The notes: generated from the letters alone by a model not told the origin. A stretch of 64,000 bases of DNA from Margaritispora aquatica (GCA_007644065.1 VJWN01000005.1:558001-622000); one strand, 5' to 3'. Positions 47,492 to 59,843 are shown, numbered from the stretch's first letter. Translations and numbers: made by a program.

Positions 47492-48313
47492 CACACGGCG
47501 AAATATGATGCCAAGATATACAGGATGAAATATGCAAGGCTACTTTATCAAGGATTTCCTGTCTGGCTTGGGAGGGAGTTGGAAATGGACGTCATCGTTT
47601 GAGTTTTTTATTATTTTTTATTTTTTGGCTGATCCAAGTCACCCAGCCAACTCCAACCAACCAGTCAGTTAAGAAAGAACGAGGCGAGGGTTATGCATGT
47701 ATTTATTTGATATAGGTATTGACTGGTAAGGTAGGTATGTAGGTGTATTGAATTGCCCAATCCTTATACCCTGTCTACAGAAGCCCTAGAATCTTGAGAT
47801 CGACATCGGCACTACTGTAGTAAGTCAAACGGTAGGTAGGGTATGTATGACTACTGTACTGTGCTGTACTGTCCTGTAACACGCGCTTGATTCGGGAGGG
47901 GGAAAGGAAAGGTTAAAGATGGGCCTTGGATGGACATGTGTTGTTCTGGGCGGTGCAAGGTTGATGGGGTGGAAGTGGGTTGTGATGGGTGTGATGGGTG
48001 TGATGGGTGTGGAGGGCAGCTATATATACTAGGCTGGTTGCGCTGGTGGTTTTCACTAGTACTGGTGATCTTTGACGACTTATTAACAACTTGCTTGTGC
48101 TTTACTTCTGGATTATCTGTTGGGCTACGATTCCATTGTGACTTGAGACTTACGACTTCTATCTCTACGATTGTAATCTTACACTGTCAACTAGAGGATA
48201 TAAACGAGAGCATTAGAGAGGATAGAGGAGAATATTCCAGCCAGGAAGTATTGCATATCCACGCCCGCAATTTCTAGATCAGAGGAGATTTAAGAGAACG
48301 ACTCGATATCAAG

Positions 48314-49139
48314 ATGTGTCTATTTGGCAGAGGTATGTCCAATTCCCCATTCACCCACTATCTAGCACCACTACAACCACACATCCTCATCTTCCTCCCA
48401 AACACACACCTACCCTCACACCCACCCACTCTCCCTCACCCTTTCTCAGCCCAACCCAACTAACACCCCTCTCACAGCCCGTCCAGCCTGGGAAGAAGAC
48501 ATTACCTACTCCAACCGACGGCACCCCCGCCACCGCACCCGCATAACCGAAACCACGATCCGCCGCTCGCACTCACGGCACCGCTCTTCCTCCCCCCGCC
48601 CCATCCATCACACGCCCTCACCTCCTCCACCACCACCAGCACCCATAATCATCGCCGCGCCCGCCCCACCACCGATCATCATCGCGCCCTCACCTCCGCC
48701 CCCCGCACCGACACCGATCCTCGCCCCCCCACCACCGCGGAAAATCGAGCTCGTCAGCGTCGAAGAAGACAACGTGCGCACAACAACGCACCACACGTCG
48801 CGGAAATCGCGGTCGCACGCCCCGGCACCGCCGCCGAGCTCGCACGGGGGCAGCTCGAGAGGCGATCGCGATCGGGAGAGAGAAGTGTATATTGAGCGCG
48901 AGCGAGAGATTCAGCGCCGAGCGCCGCCGGTGGTTCAACAGCCGCAGATGGAGGAGTATGAGACGTATCGCTATGTCCCTGGCGTGGCGCCGCAGGCGCA
49001 GCAGGAGGATTATGGGAGGAGGAGTAGTCGCAGTCTTGGTGCGACGGGGAGGGTGGTCGAGAGGGAGCATGAGAGGGTTGTTGTTGATGATGGGAGGGGT
49101 GGTGGGAGGAGGGGGAGTGGGAGGAGGGAGTATTATTGA
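48314..49139 (+). CDS. Small Pro/Arg-rich disordered protein
   Basis: I do not recognise this family with certainty. A 19-nt first exon (48314..48332) encodes MCLFGR and ends in phase 1. A 145-nt intron (GTATGT...CTCACAG) leads to exon 2 (48478..49139), for 226 aa. The sequence is of very low complexity: an Arg/His/Ser-rich start (PAWEEDITYSNRRHPRHRTR, then IRRSHSRHRSSS), a long Pro/Ala/Ile stretch (SPPPPPPAPIIIAAPAPPP and similar), a charged helix (DRDREREVYIEREREIQRR) and an Arg/Gly-rich end. GC content rises sharply over exon 2. Short fungal proteins starting MCLFG with an Arg-rich core do occur in related genomes, but I know no function. The in-phase splice and the long open frame across biased codons support a real gene. 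Confidence 0.72.
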
Positions 49140-51207
49140 GTGGGTGAGGAGAGGGGAGTGAAGTGATGAGGTGAGGGGGTTGGGATTTGGATTTGGATTT
49201 CGGAGTTGATGTTGGATAGGCGCAGAAGAGGGAATGGTGTTTAGAAGGAAGTGGGTGATTTTTACAACTATGATCATGACGAGACGATGCAAGATGCGAG
49301 ATGATTTGCTATTGCCGTAGGTTAGGCGCATATTTTTGCTAGCATTTCAGCCAGCATTTTTATTATTATCGGCTAGCTAGCGAGCGAGCGAGCGGTATAG
49401 CTCGAATTCAACAATACTTAATCACCAAAAACCATTTCTCCAATGCTCATCCAGCCTCGATTTGAAATTACCACAACTGACTCAGTCTCCTCTTCTGTTC
49501 CCCTATTCGCCTTCACTTTATCTAAGTATCATGACAAAACTCTCAACCCGCCGTCCGGGTTCAAAAAACGAGCCATCATGAAACTCTCTCACTTCACCTC
49601 ACCTCACCGTACCCACCACCACCACCACCACCACCAACAACAACAAACAGACAAACTTCCACTCAAAACACCAGCATCCCAAAATGCCTAACCAACAATC
49701 AACAACCCTACCTACCCCGAATAAGCGCCGCATAAATCTCCAAAACTCTCTCGAGTCATTCATTAACCTACCTTTCGGCTTAAGGTCCTCGAAACATAAC
49801 CTGCATGTCACCTCATCCTCATGTTTCTGATGAAACCCCTATCCCAGCTTGTCGTTCCCGCAACTTACGTTAGCTCGTGTGTTCTACTCTAGCGTGCTTT
49901 CGGGCTTATGCGGAAATTACAGAGCGGTGTTGTTGTCTAGCAGTGCCTACCTTAGCGAGCGTATTATTGAATACTTAAGCGAGGATGGTATCTCTGAGGT
50001 ATCTCCGAGGTATCTCGATTGAAACTAGAATCCAACCCGAAGAACTGAATTAACTATACCAACCCAAGCCTAGTAATCCAACCTAGTTTCCTATGAGTTC
50101 ACTCTATTCAACCTATCCCATCATATCCCACCCTAAAAACCCACACGTCACACATCGCCAACTCACACCCCTCACACCGTGACCAGCTAAAGCCCCACCA
50201 CAAACCTACCAACCTACCAACCTACCAACCTCCTCAAAACTCCACCATCTAACAAACCATCACCTCGGCCCTTTCCTCAGCCAGCTGTGATCGGTGACCA
50301 ATCAGAAGCACCCACACCACGACGAGTGAGCAACACAAAACACCATACACCCAGGTTGGGGGAACACAAGATCACTTGCCTCCATTGAACACTAGCATAA
50401 CTAGCATCAGCCTCTCACATACCATACCAAGCCTAAGGAAGTCCAACACATCTCCCCTTCCCCTTCCACTTCCACTTCCACTCTCTAGCAAATATACTAA
50501 TTCCTTATATACATCCACGTACCATTGAATAGAGCGTACATAAAAATTCCAATCGATCGATCGATTACTTACCTGCACACCCATCCATGCCATCACAGCT
50601 TGAACCCCCCTCGTAGAAACTACCTCATTATCTAAAGTAGACATTGCCGACGACCAACAAACAAAGAAGCAAGCAAGTAGGCATGCCACACCTATCCATC
50701 TACTCCTACTTTTGGAGGGATTTCAACCCGCCAAATACTATCTGTAATCATCGGAATCAAATTTGCTATGATCGGTAAGAGAAGCAAGACGACCGACCGT
50801 TCCTAGATAAATCCCATCTAAGCTCCCTTTTAGCAATAGCATGATGGATGCGAGAATATGGCGACTTCTGTGATCATATCCGATGATACCAGTGCAGTCC
50901 ATCTGTATTGTCCATTCCGACATCTGGCAAGTAGGTAATTAGGCTATCAGGAGATAAGCGAGATGTAGCGAATGAAAAGGATATCAGAAGCAAAGACAAC
51001 CAGAGTTTTGCACATCGAATTTCGAGTTTAATCACAATCTTGTTTAAATTTTGCTTGAATACTACAATAATACTACCCATTCAATACCTCTCCAAGAGCA
51101 TATACTTTTCTAACCCTCGATTTATCAACTTGTATACACCCATTTCCGCTTCCTTTGCCCTTTCTTTCTCCCTCATAATGCACTTTACCCACACACAGAT
51201 AGGCCTA
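49140..51207. other. Intergenic, 2.1 kb
   Basis: This includes GAGC units near 49380, a CAC microsatellite near 49616-49636 and CCAACCTA units near 50206-50232. No gene is supported; long minus-strand frames overlap these repeats. The right end should be the 3' UTR of the F-box gene. Confidence 0.5.
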
Positions 51208-54200
51208 TTAAGAGATCTCCAAATCCAATCTCGTAATCCCAGTTAGCTCCTCCACTCTGACACAGAGCCCTCTCCTTCTCCACTTACTGTCACTCCCAGT
51301 TGCATCACCCTGACCCCAATGCCAATCTATGCCACCTCTAGTGACTATTTTTCTCACCTTACGTTCTCCATCAACAATCAAATCATCCCCCAATCTGGTA
51401 TCAACCATTACCCAGCTCTCCTCCCTCGAAGATCCCTCTTCGTCCACCACGCCACTTATTAATTCATTACCTGCGGCATCGGAGCTCACTCCCCTGCTTG
51501 GTGAAGTACCAAAAATTGAATCAAGCGAAAAAGAAACTCGCTTCCTCTTCTTCCTCTGATTTTGCGTTCGCAGTCCTTGCGAACTTGAACCCGTCCCATC
51601 CATAGAATCAGGACTCATGGAGAAAATTTCAGGCTCAGACAAAATCGCACATGGTGATTCATCACCGTCAATAACCTCCTCGACAGCTCCATCTCTAGCT
51701 ACCAAGAATCTCCTCAACTCTTCATTTCGACCGTTATCAAGCCTCCAAACTGTAGCCAAGCCTGTCTTGCCAAAGGCCCAAATTACCATCTCCGATCCAG
51801 AGTCAATGGTAAGATTAGCCAGGCCATTACAGGTGCCAATCTCTTGACCTTTGATCTTGACCGGCCAAATACTTCGGGGTAGAACTCCTGGAACAGGATC
51901 TTGAGCATGCTTCAGCCATTTTTGCAGACCATCATCAGGCCACCAAGTCATCCAGTCGGTGTTGGGATCATCAAGGCTTGTGCTTGACTGCATCATAGGT
52001 CCAACAAGAACCGATGACTCGCTTTTACTTGTGGTAAATATGTCCCCAGGAACAGAGTATAGCCAGATACTCTGTGTCTCCTCACTACCGAAAGCAGCAA
52101 CGATTCTGATGCCATGAGTGAGATCTGAACCACCAGCATAGGCGGTTGGAGTTCCTTGACCTTCAGGACCTTGGAACCAGATTTTGCGAAGTAGTTTAGT
52201 TGGCCCACCCAATGGTGCATCACTACCAAGGCATAGTAAGCCTGTAGCTGGATCTGTGAAGAGAATATGATACCCATCACTCAAAGGAATGGCACGGTAG
52301 TGGTCAGAAGCGTCTGTACGTCCAGATGTATACCTCCTCCCATAACCTCCTCCATTCCTTGGATTTCTCCTATAAGGGCTATCTTGCCGATCACTCTGGC
52401 TTGTGCGACACATTTCTCGACTGATCTCTTCCCCGTAAGGACTGCCTATGATCCCACCCGTTTGACGTTGAGCAATGGCTACTCTTTCACTAGGTTTTGC
52501 TGCACTGCTGATTAATCTCAATTTCTTGGCTGAATCAACATTCTGCCTGGGTGGGAGAAAAAACAGAAAGTCGCTTGGTGCTGTCAGAGGAAACCATCTA
52601 TTCAGATTCTGGCCAGTTAATGCATCAACCCAGTGTAATTCTATGCCAGAAGAACATCCAAAGGCAACACAACGTCTCTGGGGACAAATAGCCACAGATC
52701 GTGGTGGATCGTCTTCAGAACACAAATTCCTGTACAGAGAACGAGCACCTTCTTCAAGAGGCATCGCCAGTAAGCTCTGAGAACTACACCCTAGAGCTTC
52801 CTTGTCGTCGTTGGAACTGAATATACATATGCGAGGTAAGCATACATGGTGCGTTCCCTTGATGTAAGAGCTTTTTCTGTCATAAGATCCATCTTTGAAG
52901 AGATCCTGCCAGGCAGAACTATTTGTGGAAGGAAACGATGGAGTGGTGCTGGCAATTCTGGGCAGTTTTGACGATGATCCTTCACATGGGCGACCCTTTT
53001 CTGACTCAGAGTTGCGCTTAGGAGCTGTTCGATCAAGGAATATGGTTTTACCACAACTGTGTGTGCTATCCCAAGGGTGATCTTCAGCTTTGTCTATTGA
53101 TTCTGGTGAGTTGGGTTCAGCAGCAAAAGCAGTAATATCGCAAACCACGCCCATGCGACCATCCAAAAGTATAGCAATAGCATATCGATACGATGATGTG
53201 TCCATGCTGCAAGCTATCACTCTTGTAGGACAGATGATGCTCGTCACTGGTCGTAGAAAACCTGGTGCACCCACTTCGTACTTTTGATCCCTACAATATT
53301 GCCGATTTAACTCATAAATGTAGACCAAGCAGCCATTGGCTGCCATCAGAAATCTTCCGCATGTGCTTACCGTAAAAACAATGCCAGTTGACTTAGTACC
53401 TGGCGCTGGGGCGGCAGCTGCAGTGAAATCTACTTCAGAGGCCACTGTGAAAGCTGATCTCGGTGCAGAATCGAGGGAAGGGTTCCCTGATAGTCCATTA
53501 CCAAACCAAGCAGACCCAAGAGCACACTCACGAGAAATTCGTTTGCTCAGTTGCCATTCATATTTTGCAGCGTCCTCCTCGCCAAAGTTGAAAGATAGAT
53601 TGGTATGTATTGCATCCGAGAATCCCATACGTCTCAAAAATCGTTCCAACAGTGGTCGCCTCAAGCTGTGAATGAGCCAGGAACGACAGGCGTGTCTAGC
53701 GGAGTTGAAATCCGCTGGTGGTAGGTACAAGAATATTTGCTGTAAAATTTCAGCAGGCAGTTGAGAGGCAAAAGAATTTGCTGTCACTTGTGTCGCTTGT
53801 GACGAATTCTTGGAAGTATCAGACTTGGTAAGATTACATTGACCTGTAAGTTTCTCGGCCATGAGATGCTCTAAATTAGTGACATTTGGATAAGCTCGAG
53901 CCGTACGCTCCGGGTGAAGAGTAGGACAAGGAGATATAGTCGAGAAGTCATTTGCACTTATCACAGAGGAAGTCGCTCGTAGCCGAGTTTTGTGCATGCT
54001 GGTTAGGCTGCTAAAAGAGCTTGCCGCTCGATTGCGTGAAGTAGAACCGCTAGCCGCCGTTTCACTTCCTGGAGTCCTATCAAGAACTTCTGATACATTT
54101 TCGCATATCGGAATATGTGGACAAGGTTCGAGCAAATGATCTGCCAAAATGGCCTCGGTTTCAGTTGGATCATCGAAAAATGTGCCACTCCGACTGATGC

Positions 54201-54804
54201 CTCTCCTTCCGATAGATGTAGTATCAACTTCGATCGCTGGCTCGTTTCTTCGATGTCTTGACTCGGCTCTTTCTAGGGGATTGACAGGTCTGATATTTCG
54301 TTCTGGACTTCTACCACGCTCAATCTCTTTGCCCTTGTCTCGTCTGCTCGGAGAAGGTGATATAAGCTCGCCTGCATTGATGCTGTCACTGCAATCCGAA
54401 AGACATGTGGGACTGAGTATAGAAGTTCGATCTGGGACCTCTTTGGCCCGGTCCATTGGTTTTATGCCGGATGGTGATGATGATTCAGAGAGTATTGAGT
54501 TTCGAGCAAGAATGGTGATGTTGGTAGTGGATGATGGTTCCTCTCCAGACGCTGTCTCCCGTTAGCATTTAATTGGGAGAAGGCTTCTAAGAAGCCTACA
54601 ACTGTGACAGGCATCTTGCACCAATGCTTCATCTAATCCTGCTTGAGAAGAGACGGTCTTGGCTGTGGCATCTCCTAACGTCATGAGATGGGAAGTGTTT
54701 GTTTCAAATATGGATGCAACGGTGGTGCTAGAGTATGGTGGAGGAGTCGTGGCCGGGTCTTCGGATCCTGCCACACCTCTAGAGAGGAAAATTTGGGAGG
54801 ACAT
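51208..54804 (-). CDS. Large F-box protein
   Basis: F-box proteins link substrates to SCF ubiquitin ligases through Skp1. Two exons, 54804..54600 and 54551..51208, give 1182 aa. The 49-nt intron (GTAGGC...GAGACAG) has a perfect TGCTAAC branch site 9 nt before the acceptor and removes an in-frame TAA. Residues 1-330 are Ser/Arg/Pro-rich and disordered (SPSPSRRDKGKEIERGRSPE). The F-box is at ~331-375 (LPAEILQQIFLYLPPADF, then ARHACRSWLIHSLRRPLLER). After it come repeated blade-like segments such as FLMAANGCLVYIYELNR, YAIAILLDGRMGVVCDIT and YHILFTDPATGLLCLGSD, suggesting a degenerate beta-propeller of about 700 residues. The C-terminus is polar and includes VSFSLDSIFGTSPS. The substrate is unknown. 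Confidence 0.87.
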
Positions 54805-55205
54805 GATAATGGAGTTCTGTTTTGAGAAACTGGTTTGGTTATGTTGTTGGAAATAGAAAATCAGAGTCCGGTGTATCTAGTTGATCGATGTTCTGAATGT
54901 AAGTAGTGAATTGTGATATCCACCGAGGGTTATTCCGAGACGAGCTTGTTATTCAATGACAGTCTGTTAATTTCAATACGGGGTAGCCATACTATAGAGA
55001 AGAGAGTTCGTAGGTTAATTAAGGAAGAGAATAATGAAGACGAGAACTGAATTGGATCCAGATTTGATACCTAACCATTAAGTATTAAGAGAAGGTGCTA
55101 ACCTGGGTATACAAGGCTTGTAAAAATGGAAGGCGCAATCTGATCTACTGAGAGTTCCAACGCCATTGATGCAATTCGCTGCAGGTTTATATATATACAC
55201 CTTAC
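54805..55205. other. Intergenic between F-box gene and CSC1-like gene
   Basis: 401 bp holding the F-box promoter and the 3' UTR of the channel gene. I see no gene. Confidence 0.5.
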
Positions 55206-57928
55206 CTATACATTCGCATCTGCATCATCTCGCCAGATGTGTGTGTCCCCTAGACTGAGGGAGCTTGACGTGCTCTCCTCCCTCCTCTGCTGATATATGC
55301 GGTCCTCGCCACTGATACTCGAATCAGATTCTTCAGCTATGTCCCCGATGGTATCTGTTCGACCAGGAATCCACATTTTCTGGAGACTGAAAAGCCATTA
55401 GCATATATTATATCTATCAGGAAGTGGAAAGGTTTCTTACGGGGCCACCAAGCTAGGGTTCACAAAGATCAAATCTTTCTCCCTGTGTTCATCCACTGTA
55501 GTGCTTGCTCGACGCATATAGCCAGGAGGACGGAAAATTCCAACAACCTCATCCGCAATATTGATGTCAGCATTGCTCTCCCTGCGAATAGACCGCAAGG
55601 CGATGAATTTCATCAGAGGCTCATATGTACGAGCAAAGTAATAGCTGTACCAAACAGTGAACATCAACAATGGAACGACCAAGGCTGCTGGATAGAACTC
55701 ATTCTTGAGAGCAATGATACCAGCCATGACCAATTGAAAGACTGCCATCCCGATCATGATTCTATAGCAGGTCATTGGCCATGCTCCACCAGTAGCATGT
55801 TGTGGATGATCCATGGCATACAGCAGTTGGTATTTGTATACATAATAACCAAAGACGAAGTATATCAAGCCAAAAGCCAAGATCATCCAGCCTGCTGGCA
55901 GGATGCTGTACACGAGACATAGCACGTAAACCAGAATTGCTGATGGGAGATAAAATCCGTACTTGAACAATGGCGGCTGGACTAGTTCGGCATAATCTCT
56001 TGGTGTCCTCGAGCCCATGAGCATGATTGGATAGAGCAAAACACTCCCAAATTCCAGAAGCCTAAAAGGGAAGAGCCCAACACCTTGTAAAAGGATGAAA
56101 TTAATGTAGAAAACAGCTAATGCTTGAACTGAAGTGGCTAACGTAGATGCAATTTTTGTCGTATCCTTTAATGAATCTTGCAGCACTGGCCAAAACTTGC
56201 TCGCAGTACCAAATGTCGTGAAAACAAGGAAGACATTGAAGAATGTGAAGAAGAAATTCTTCGATATGACCGAAAGTTCAACGTCTCCTTGTGAAATCAT
56301 TCCCTGCATGTTGGCCATGTAATCGTACAGAAAGGGGACTGCGATGTTGAGCAAAGACACAACCAGTGTTGGCAAACCAGTTTGAACAAGAGATTTGAGT
56401 ATGGCATGGCTCTCGAGATAGTGTGCCAATTGAGGCCAAACTTGCTTAATGGAACACAGATCTAGTAGACCGGCTAGACCAGCAACAGGGATAAGCCAGA
56501 ATATCGTCAAAACCAGGATGAAAATTGTGATAGTCCAGGAGCGAGCCATTCTATGGGAGCGAGGGATGTAAGTGTTCTGCCATACGATGTCTGTTGGCGC
56601 AGGAGCTAGCTTTGCTAGGAGTTGCATAGGTGAAGGGTCCAAAAGAGCTTGGACAGCCATTTGGCAAGCTGGAATAGAGTCTAATGTCACGAATGCTAGA
56701 GGAGTTGGTTCGTATTCCTTCTTCCTTGCAGCCTTGATCTTCTCATCTAGTTTTCGAAGCTTCTCCTCAAAGTAATCGATAGAATCAACTTTTTTGCTCT
56801 GTAAGTTAAGGAATCCGTACCACATTCTTGTGGTAGGTCGAGGCTGATCGTACGAGGTGATGTGACTGCTTCCCATGAGATTGTCGTCCTCGTGAGAAGT
56901 AGCTACCTCGTTTCCACTTTGAGAGTCGTTTTGATCTAATGGACGACTGCCTTCTGGCTTTCCTTGACGGCGACCCAAATGTACTGTCCATGCCTCCTCT
57001 AGCCTTCGCAGCGTGGCGGCTCTCTTGTCCATCAAAGCATCTAGTGTCTTCCAGTTTCGACATATTGTGATATTTTCAACCTTTCCAATTTCCAATTTCT
57101 CTAGCAACTCCTTGAGTTTGGCCTCTGACCGGAGCTCAAGTGGAATTCCAGATAGCTTGATGGTTCGATCCGTGACAGTTGATTGACTACCCAAGTAGTC
57201 CTGGCGCACTTTGATAATTTTCTTTGTTTCCTCAGTCATAAAATAGATGGCCATTCCAGTGAAAAAATAGGTGAAGACAAGGTATGCCCATAGATAACTT
57301 GTATCTTCTACATCATCATCCTTGCCATCCCCCGCTATATCTTTGTTGAAGATACTGCTGGGCATGCGAAAAGGTGTCTGCGCGTAGAATGGGGGCTTAT
57401 TTGGATCCTCCGGCTCGCCAGGAGTGAAAAGCCAGACGAAGTGCTTGTTGATTGGAGCAAGTATTATACATGCAATGAGGAACATGATTCCGAAAAGTCG
57501 AATCGACATCTTAAAGAAAGCTAAAAACTAAGCAGTTTCAGCAACATTTCTTGCAACCGTCAGATATATCCTGCCCAACTTACAACATATGCATCAAGAC
57601 CTGCTGCTTCCAGTACCTGCTCCTCCGTTATTCGGTATAGCACCGGCATCCAACCAAAAAACGTATCTGGCAGATCTGGTAGAGCTTTCGCAGAATCGCT
57701 CTGCCTCTTCCGGGCAGCGTATAAACTCTTCCATCTTGGGCGAAGAAACTAAGACAGTTAGTTCTCTGCGAACTCGCGAGTAGCAAAAACACTTACGCAG
57801 AATCCGAAGAAGGCAGAAAAGCCCAGCGCTAGAGACAAGACAAGTTGGACGTATATTTGCCCTTGATTATTCGTAGGATCAGTTGGATCTGTCGGTGTGC
57901 AATCCTTTGCCACCGAATAGCTGTCCAT
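55206..57928 (-). CDS. CSC1/OSCA-type hyperosmolality- or stretch-gated cation channel (DUF221 family)
   Basis: Family members form dimeric calcium-permeable channels opened by osmotic or mechanical stress. The four exons are 57928..57797, 57748..57584, 57527..55441 and 55386..55206 (854 aa), all in phase. The N-terminal helix is QLVLSLALGFSAFFGF, followed by the family signature LRPRWKSLYAARKR and [31 protein letters not shown] (given here as two parts, split after RITEEQ). A cytosolic loop with an RNA-recognition-like fold follows (DRTIKLSGIPLEL, then CRNWKTLDALMDKR). The membrane core of about nine helices runs from ITIFILVLTIFWLIPV to ALVVPLLMFTVWYSYYF. A fourth exon adds LQKMWIPGR and an acidic Ser-rich tail that a simple open-frame search would miss, because the donor overlaps an in-frame TAA. 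The start could be at 57937 instead. Confidence 0.93.
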
Positions 57929-58730
57929 TCTGTCCATTCTACGCACGAGATTGTTGATGGTGGTTAATGTTCATACCGTCGCCATCGCAATCCAGGTTGC
58001 GCTTCCAAAACAAGCATCAACATTCATGACGAAGTTCGCGATTAGCTGCAGGATACCCTGCCACCGGGAATACTTGGAGCATTTATCCGACCCTTGGCTT
58101 CGGTAGACATGCACCTCGTTCCGATATAGCTGATAGAAAAGATATTAAGGCTAAAGCAAAGGGTAAAGAAAGGGAGGCGGTAGTTAATTAGGAGTATATA
58201 AAAGAATGTTACGGTTGTAATATAAATCGAAGTATAGAGAATAAGATTCCTATCTTAATTTCCTAAGTTTTAACGCTAAGACGCCCTTGTAGTGCTATTG
58301 CTGGAGACTTTCTAAGCTACTAGAAATAGTTAAATCCGTCGAGGATGTGTATTTATATACCTTTAACTCCGCTATAATAGTGAAATACGTAGAAAGATAA
58401 ACAAAGTATTACTATCTTTCAAGCTTTACTTGTTTGACTTTTTTGTTACTTACTCCCTTTCGGACTCTATGTGTATCTCGCCCACGTGCTTTCAGTTTCA
58501 CGTTCCACCTCAGGTCTACCTCAAGCATTACCTACCTACGTACCTAACACCTAGCTAAAATTAAGATTGACTCTATTATACATTGTATTGACGTAACATG
58601 AACTGAGAAGCCAAAACCTACATCCACTTATCATACATTACTCCCATTGCGTGCGATTCTCTCTGGGCATCCATCATCACGGTTCCGTCACTAGCTATAA
58701 TACTACCTACCCTAATCACCTGACGTCGAA
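57929..58730. other. Divergent spacer with an AT-rich relic
   Basis: This lies between the channel gene and a small membrane-protein gene. The middle (about 58120-58470) is AT-rich with many TA dinucleotides and stop codons, listed separately. The flanks should hold the two promoters. Confidence 0.5.
58120..58470. mobile_element. AT-rich relic, possibly a RIP-mutated transposon fragment
   Basis: The sequence changes abruptly to AT-rich DNA with frequent TTA/TAA/TATA and few CA or TG steps compared with its flanks. Open frames are short but contain coding-like patches, for example KAKGKEREAVVN, then a stop, then EYIKECYGCNINRSIENK. This is what repeat-induced point mutation leaves of a once-coding repeat. 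No terminal repeats or target-site duplications are visible, so the type of element is unknown. Confidence 0.4.
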
Positions 58731-59369
58731 ATGGAAGCGTTGGATATGAACTCGACATCGATACCAATAGAACTGAGGCTGGGGATACAAATAGATAACG
58801 CGACGTATGAGGACTGGTTGCGCATCTGTTGGCATAAGCAGGATTGCTCGGGGTGTTTGGATGAGGTTAAGGCTGTGTGTAGTTGGTGTCCTCTGGTATG
58901 TTCCCCTTTCCTTTCCTCTACCCCCTTCTGTCCATTGTTCGGTTATGATTTATAGCTCTGCTTTCTGAGTCGCAATGGCAAGAATCCGAGTTAACCACCG
59001 CAACAGAGCCAAGCGTGCGTTCCCAACACAGCGAGGATACCCCTCCTCGCGCCATTGACGGAGACGCACGCGTTTGTGTGTCCGAAATGGGATGAGAGGT
59101 GGGAGGTCAGGACGAGGCCGTTGGGGTGTTATGTTAGTACGATTACGGTGTTTACGGGTGTCGGGAGTGTGGTTTCTACGTTGTTGGTTTTGGGGCTGGT
59201 GGTGGGGTGTGTGAGGGGGTGGTGGTGGGGTAAGACGCGATGGCGGAGAGGGGAGGGAAGTTGGTGGAGGAGGGGGAAGGGAAAGAAAGATGTGTTGGAG
59301 GAAGAGGGAGGAGGGGGAGAAGAAGGAATTGGGGAGAGGAGGCCGCTGTTGGTTGATGTTGGTCAGTGA
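58731..59369 (+). CDS. Small Cys-rich single-pass membrane protein (PSI-like ectodomain)
   Basis: Two exons, 58731..58895 and 59007..59369, give 175 aa. The 111-nt intron GTATGT...GCAACAG is in phase and joins CSWCPL to SQACVPNTARIPLLAP. Residues ~25-85 form a small Cys-rich domain (WLRICWHKQDCSGCLDEVK, then VCSWCPLSQACVPN and FVCPKWDERWEVRTRPLGC). Its C-x(2)-C and WCP pattern resembles PSI/plexin-like modules in fungal membrane proteins. One transmembrane segment follows (TVFTGVGSVVSTLLVLGLVV, ~97-120), then a Trp/Arg-rich and acidic cytosolic tail. No classic signal peptide is visible, so the N-terminal side may be exported by the single helix. Function is unknown. It is divergent from the channel gene. 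Confidence 0.8.
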
Positions 59370-59843
59370 GGTGGGTTGGAGAATAGGAATAATGGCGGCG
59401 GACTGGAGAGGTAAGAGTGCCGGAAAGATTGATATTGTATTGTGTTATGAGGTGTCTTATGGATATCTATATTGTTGAAGCATATATTGGCTTGCTTGTA
59501 ACTCTAAGTTAAAGCCAAGCAGCAATAATTCTCTAGGTACGCTGGTCATGGGAGCAACATATCGATCTCATCGTCGCAGGGTACTTTAGTCTTGACCTGC
59601 ATCCATGCCAGTAGATACTCTCATTGCAGTGTTGCTTAGTGAGTCTCCACAGTCAGTCACTAGCAACTCATCTGTAGCCTTCGTCTAGCCCTTGAAGCTA
59701 TAGGCACACAGATCGTTCATAGATAGAGCTTGGATCATAGCTGCATCTGAGCTTTCCATCTGTGAGTCCTCTTGAAGTGGATTTCTGGATGGCATTTATT
59801 TCCCATGAAGGATAGATTTGGCTGCAAATATCCGAAAGTCTCC
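59370..59843. other. Convergent spacer
   Basis: 474 bp between two 3' ends. I see no gene. Confidence 0.5.

Larger units (their letters stand above)
46062..48313. other. Intergenic, 2.3 kb, dense short tandem repeats
   Basis: Units seen include CCGCA (46923-46946), CGGAT (47045-47068), CTAT (47095-47111), CGCA (47470-47491) and GTGATGG (about 47975-48010), plus scattered GGTAGGTA and TACTGTACTGTA motifs. No gene is supported. The last ~250 bp are probably the leader of the next gene. Confidence 0.55.

Noticed and set aside
48690..49331. 213-codon minus-strand frame opposite the Pro/Arg-rich gene
   Set aside because: It is a GC-rich shadow; the plus strand has a small exon, a proper intron and a better protein.
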